Positions 6,484 through 9,272 of a stretch of DNA of 9,272 nucleotides are shown one piece after another. The translations under genes were made by a program, and so were the position numbers. Source of the stretch: CAZIVE01 sp964542435. Lineage in GTDB: Bacteria; Bacteroidota; Bacteroidia; Bacteroidales; Tannerellaceae. The notes under the pieces were generated by a model. That model was not told the DNA's origin. It made no database searches and worked only from the letters and a program-made list of their open reading frames with translations. The stretch's first letter is position 1. The number at the start of each line of letters is the position of its first letter. The stretch covers positions 1 to 9,272 of the forward strand of contig CAZIVE010000100.1 of the NCBI GenBank assembly GCA_964542435.1, written 5' to 3'.

Positions 6484-7434
6484 TTATAATTGGATCGATT
6501 TCATTCTTTCCTGAGTGACTTTGAAATCAGAGACGAGGTTTTCCATGATCTCTTTGACGGGCAGGATTTCCTTTATGGAAGAGACGATCTGACCGATTTC
6601 AAGTTCTCCATTCTCAAGATCCCCTTCGAAGATACCTCGTTTGGCTGCAGCCTGACCGAGGATGTTACGAAGTTCCTCGATGGCAGCACCGCGATTTTCA
6701 GCCTCGTTGATCTTTTCGTACAAGGCATTTTTGATCAGTCGGGTAGGAGATATTTTCTTCAGGCAGAGCATGGTATCACCTTCGTTAAGCGAGATACAGC
6801 GATTCTTGAAAGCTTCAGCTGCAGAACTCTCCTGGCTGAGAGCGAATAGCGTTCCGATCTGTACACCCTCAGCGCCTAAAGCCATGGCTGCGTACATCGA
6901 TTTTCCCGATGCAATGCCTCCCGCAGCAATAAGCGGCAGGGAAGAGCTCTTCCGTACTTGCGGAATCAATGTCATTGTAGTGCTTTCATCTTTCCCATTG
7001 TGGCCGCCTGCCTCGAAGCCTTCTGCCACGATGGCATCGACTCCAACTTCTTCACATTTGAGGGCGAACTTGGAACCAGCGATGACATGCGTAACAATCA
7101 TTCCGTTGTCGTGCAGGATAGGAGTGTATTGCTTCGGACTTTTTGCCGAAGTGAAGACGATTTTCACCTTCTCGTCAATCAGTATCTGGATTAGTTTGTC
7201 AATTTCCGGATACATCAGCGGTACATTGACACCCCAAGGTTTGTCGGTTGCCTCTTTCATCTTGTGGATGTGTTCCACTAACGTTTCCGGATGCATCGAA
7301 CCTGAACCGAGAAGTCCTAATCCACCGGCATTACTTACTGCGGCAGCTAATCTCCAACCGCTGCACCAAACCATTCCGCCTTGTATAATCGGATATTGAA
7401 TTCCGAATAGCTTTGTTATTCTGTTATCTTCCAT
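6484..7434 (-). CDS. FMN-dependent nitronate monooxygenase / FabK-like enoyl reductase family protein
   Basis: The product belongs to the TIM-barrel FMN family that includes nitronate monooxygenase (formerly 2-nitropropane dioxygenase) and enoyl-ACP reductase II (FabK). From the chosen start it has 316 residues. Family marks are YPIIQGGM (14-21), NAGGLGLLG (35-43), GVNVPL (68-73), the active-site segment EGFEAGGHNG (138-147, His145), the FMN phosphate site around AAGGI (170-174) and GAEGVQIGTLFALSQES (187-203). An in-frame ATG at 7467 would add 11 residues, but MEDNRITKLFGIQYPIIQGG resembles the usual family N-terminus, so 7434 is preferred. The sequence does not separate nitronate oxidation from enoyl-ACP reduction. 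FabK activity would suit the acyl-ACP thioesterase nearby, but that is only a suggestion. It lies between the rpsP terminator and the ilv promoter and so is probably a single-gene unit. Confidence 0.88.
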   Translation of the reverse strand: MEDNRITKLFGIQYPIIQGGMVWCSGWRLAAAVSNAGGLGLLGSGSMHPETLVEHIHKMKEATDKPWGVNVPLMYPEIDKLIQILIDEKVKIVFTSAKSPKQYTPILHDNGMIVTHVIAGSKFALKCEEVGVDAIVAEGFEAGGHNGKDESTTMTLIPQVRKSSSLPLIAAGGIASGKSMYAAMALGAEGVQIGTLFALSQESSAAEAFKNRCISLNEGDTMLCLKKISPTRLIKNALYEKINEAENRGAAIEELRNILGQAAAKRGIFEGDLENGELEIGQIVSSIKEILPVKEIMENLVSDFKVTQERMKSIQL

Positions 7435-7668
7435 GTCTTTGTTTATTGTGCCGGTAAATATAGTCATAAGAAATGAATGAGAGAAACAAGGATTTTTCCT
7501 AGCTCGTAGTTGTTTTGAACAGGATATGTTTTATAACGGCTAAAAAAGTCTAATGAAGTAATATAAAATGAACATAGACTTTTTTTCTTTGCTCCATATC
7601 CTTTCAACAGCCGATCTTTGTATTTCTTTCCTTCGAGTAATTCTAAGAAAAAGGTGCAAGACAAACAC
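7435..7668. other. Intergenic region upstream of the oxidoreductase gene
   Basis: This stretch holds the AT-rich inverted repeat at 7542-7585 and a weak promoter candidate. The candidate is TATATTTA at 7462-7455, one base off TAnnTTTG, with TTTC 20 nt upstream (7486-7483). If it is real, transcription starts close to the ATG at 7434 and downstream of the ATG at 7467, supporting the shorter protein. Otherwise I see nothing functional here. Confidence 0.35.
7542..7585. repeat. AT-rich inverted repeat, 11-bp arms
   Basis: AAAAAAGTCTA (7585-7575) and TAGACTTTTTT (7552-7542) on the minus strand form a perfect 11-bp inverted repeat around a 22-nt spacer. On either strand the second arm ends in a T run, so a weak bidirectional terminator is possible. 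The stem has only two G-C pairs, so a protein-binding site or chance in AT-rich DNA is also possible. Confidence 0.5.
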
Positions 7669-7700
7669 AAAAAAAACGTCGCCTTTGTCGGGCGACGTTT
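7669..7700 (-). terminator. Intrinsic terminator of rpsP
   Basis: A perfect 10-bp stem AAACGTCGCC / GGCGACGTTT (7700-7691 and 7683-7674) with a 7-nt loop (CGACAAA) runs into eight consecutive T (7676-7669). It starts 21 nt after the rpsP stop codon and has the form of a strong rho-independent terminator. Confidence 0.95.
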
Positions 7701-7721
7701 CTGTATTGGGCCAAGTCTAAA

Positions 7722-8326
7722 TTATTCTGCGGGTTTAGCTTCTGCTTCAGCTGCGGGAGCTTCTGCAGCGGGAGCTGCTGCGGCTGCAACGGCTTCAGCT
7801 TCTGCCTTCTTTGCTGCTTCCTCTTCAGCTTTTTTAGCTGCTTCGGCTGCTGCAAGTTCAGCTTTTTTCTTTGCTACTAATTCTGCTTTTGCCTTGTTCT
7901 CTTCTTCTTCCTGAGCCATGCGCTTCTTAGCTGCTTCGCGAGACTGTTCACTGTCATTGTCGCGAACCTTCTGGAGCTTCAGCTGCTTGTCTTTCAGCCA
8001 AGCCTCGAACTTCTGTTCTGCAGCTGCTTCATCGAAAGCACCTTTCTTTACGCCTTCGAGGAGATGCTTCTTCAAGCATACACCTTCACGGGAGAGAATA
8101 AAACGAACGGTGTCTGTTGGCAGAGCACCTGTCTGTAACCAATACAAAGCTCTTTCGAAATTCAAATCTATTGTAGCAGGATTAGTNNNNNNNNNNNNNN
8201 NNNNNNNNAAGAACCTATCCTTTCAATAAACTTTCCATCACGTGGAGCCCTGCTGTCTGCGATCACGATGTGGTAAAAGGCGTAGCCTTTACGACCTGAT
8301 CTTTGCAATCTGATTCTTGTTGCCAT
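7722..8326 (-). CDS. rpsP: 30S ribosomal protein S16, with long C-terminal extension and a sequence gap
   Basis: S16 is a small-subunit ribosomal protein that binds 16S rRNA early in assembly. The core reads MATRIRLQRSGRKGYAFYHI, then ADSRAPRDGKFIERIGS, a gap, TNPATIDLNFERAL and LPTDTVRFILSREG. A run of 22 N (8187-8208) interrupts it. As given, the length (605 nt) is not a multiple of three. S16 relatives read GxYNPNTNPAT here, so 11 nt (rest of Tyr, then Asn-Pro-Asn) are most likely missing, giving 594 nt and 197 residues in frame. After the roughly 95-residue core comes a tail of about 100 residues rich in Ala, Glu and Lys (MAQEEEENKAKAEL onward, closing with PAAEAPAAEAEAKPAE), probably helical and then disordered. 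Tails of this kind are known in Bacteroidetes S16. It has its own promoter upstream and terminator downstream. Confidence 0.95.
8187..8208. other. Sequence gap of 22 N inside rpsP
   Basis: The gap length is inconsistent with the reading frame: the flanks end in the first base of a codon after Gly-Ser and resume at Thr-Asn-Pro-Ala, so the true length must be 2 modulo 3 (22 is 1 modulo 3). Homology predicts 11 nt. The frame break is therefore an assembly artefact, not a mutation. Confidence 0.85.
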
Positions 8327-8365
8327 GTTTGAATAATTAAATTAAGCTGTTTGTATTAGCGGGTG

Positions 8366-8396
8366 CAAAGATAGCTTATTTTTCTCTTGTTGCAAT
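8366..8396 (-). promoter_or_regulatory. Bacteroidetes-type promoter of rpsP
   Basis: ATTG at 8396-8393 and TATCTTTG at 8373-8366, with 19 nt between the TTG and the -7 box, match the Bacteroidetes sigma consensus. The start of transcription would lie near 8359, about 33 nt before the rpsP ATG. This makes rpsP separately transcribed from the TPR gene upstream, after which no terminator hairpin is visible. Confidence 0.82.
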
Positions 8397-8417
8397 TTTT
8401 TCCCTTAAAAACATTTC

Positions 8418-9254
8418 TTATTTTGTCATTTTCATCAGTTCGTCAATCACTTTCGAATCGTATCCCAGTTCTTTTGCTTTGGTGAAATCTTCTGCTGCCG
8501 AACTCTTCTCGAGCTGTGCGATCTTGATCTTTCCGCGAAGTACGTAAAGTTCTGCTGTCGGTTCGCTTTCGGTGAATACTTTCTGTACATCTGCCATAGC
8601 TCGAGCATTTTTACCCATCATGAAATATAGATCGGCTCGTCCTTCGTATAAAGACCAGTCATTAGGCTTTTCACTGATCAAATAATTGAAGATTCGTTCG
8701 CTTTGGTCGTAATTTCCGCGTTGTTTTTCGAGCAGTGCGTGTCCAACACGACCACGTACAGATTTCTCATTGATCTCGAGAACCTTGTTGAAGTCATTCT
8801 CTGCGGCCATGAAGTTTTTGTCCTGAAGATAAATCAATCCACGATAATAATAGGCGTTCTCATTCTTCGGCTGATAGAAGATGATGGAAGTATAGTCGAT
8901 GATGGCTTTTTCCAGATTGCCCATTTCGGTGTAGAGTGATGCGCGGCTTGAGAGGATCGTCTCATTGTCTGGATGATTGCTGAGCGCAGCTGTGTAGGAG
9001 AGAATGGCATCGTCATACTTCCCCTGACGGCGCTGGATGGTGCCGAGATTGGTCAGCAACGCATAGTTGTGCGGATTGGCAGGTTCTAGGTGCATGGCAG
9101 CTTTCAGACTTTCTTCGGCAGCTGGCAGATCGTTCTTGTCAAGATACTCATAGCTTTTTTCGATAAGATCGGTATATTTTTGAGCTTTGATAGCACTGAG
9201 CGAAAGCAACAAACCGATGCCTAGGAGAAGATATTTGAAACGAATTCGAATCAT
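8418..9254 (-). CDS. Secreted or periplasmic tetratricopeptide repeat protein
   Basis: The product has 278 residues. It begins with a signal peptide: basic MIRIRFK, a hydrophobic core of about 8-20, and a probable cleavage after AIKA (residue 24) before QKYTDL. No Cys is placed for lipidation, so export to the periplasm is more likely than a lipoprotein. The rest is built from about seven TPR-like helical pairs of roughly 34 residues, near 27-60, 63-96, 97-130, 131-164, 165-198, 199-231 and 233-266. The clearest are NYALLTNLGTIQRRQGKYDD and NAYYYRGLIYLQDKNFMAAE. TPR arrays serve as scaffolds for protein binding; the partner and pathway cannot be inferred. It ends 91 nt before rpsP. Only 18 nt lie upstream of the ATG, so its promoter is not in view. 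Confidence 0.85.
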   Translation of the reverse strand: MIRIRFKYLLLGIGLLLSLSAIKAQKYTDLIEKSYEYLDKNDLPAAEESLKAAMHLEPANPHNYALLTNLGTIQRRQGKYDDAILSYTAALSNHPDNETILSSRASLYTEMGNLEKAIIDYTSIIFYQPKNENAYYYRGLIYLQDKNFMAAENDFNKVLEINEKSVRGRVGHALLEKQRGNYDQSERIFNYLISEKPNDWSLYEGRADLYFMMGKNARAMADVQKVFTESEPTAELYVLRGKIKIAQLEKSSAAEDFTKAKELGYDSKVIDELMKMTK

Positions 9255-9272
9255 ATAATATATATAGATGTA

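Noticed and set aside
6480..6492. Short palindrome AACGGCGTT at the end of the oxidoreductase gene as a terminator.
   Set aside because: The arms are 4 bp with a one-base loop and there is no T tract.
6662..7399. A long plus-strand open frame (245 codons) opposite the FMN oxidoreductase gene.
   Set aside because: The minus-strand frame matches a known family over its full length. The plus-strand product is the kind of Ser/Pro-rich shadow that arises from codon bias on the opposite strand.
7464..7670. A 68-codon open frame on the minus strand between the rpsP terminator and the oxidoreductase gene.
   Set aside because: It begins within the T tract of the rpsP terminator, contains the AT-rich inverted repeat and runs into the next gene's start region. 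Its composition is that of translated intergenic AT-rich DNA and it shows no recognisable motif.
1..9272. CRISPR array, mobile element, tRNA or defence system.
   Set aside because: No regularly spaced repeats, transposase-like products, terminal repeats, tRNA-like folds or defence-family motifs were seen. The whole window is accounted for by housekeeping genes and their control regions.

Overview
The window is a run of chromosomal housekeeping DNA from a member of the Bacteroidetes, probably order Bacteroidales. Three things point there: Bacteroidetes-type promoters (TTTG or TTG, 19 nt, TAnnTTTG), a ribosomal protein S16 with a long Ala/Glu/Lys-rich tail, and an ilvD-ilvB-ilvN-thioesterase-ilvC gene order that I recall from Bacteroides. 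All convincing genes lie on the minus strand, so transcription runs from high to low coordinates. Two runs of N, one flanked by a perfect 55-bp duplication, show that this is a draft scaffold, possibly metagenomic.

In transcription order: a secreted TPR-repeat protein (9254-8418); rpsP with its own promoter and a strong terminator (8326-7722, terminator 7700-7669); an FMN-dependent nitronate monooxygenase/FabK-like oxidoreductase (7434-6484); then a five-gene isoleucine/valine operon: ilvD (6131-4296), ilvB (4269-2420), ilvN (2407-1853), an acyl-ACP thioesterase (1853-1128) and ilvC (1081-38). The operon holds acetohydroxyacid synthase (large and regulatory subunits), ketol-acid reductoisomerase and dihydroxyacid dehydratase, the three enzymes from pyruvate/2-ketobutyrate to the branched-chain 2-keto acids. 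The final transaminase, threonine deaminase and the leucine branch are not in the window.

The most interesting signal is in the 352-bp gap before ilvD. It reads as a complete ribosome-mediated transcription attenuator: a promoter, a 20-codon leader peptide (MFNLSSHIILVVVNLLVISR) with an Ile-Ile-Leu-Val-Val-Val run and a Leu-Leu-Val-Ile run, a nine-base antiterminator segment directly after the leader stop codon, and an 11-bp GC-containing hairpin with a T tract just before ilvD. The nine-base segment can pair fully (one G-U) with the 5' arm of that hairpin. I infer that charged Ile/Leu/Val tRNA levels decide whether the operon is read. I know this logic from enterobacterial ilv operons; I do not know whether it has been described for this lineage.

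The other points of note are the acyl-ACP thioesterase translationally coupled inside the ilv operon, a strong Shine-Dalgarno before ilvN in a phylum that rarely relies on one, and two assembly gaps that break ilvB and rpsP artificially.
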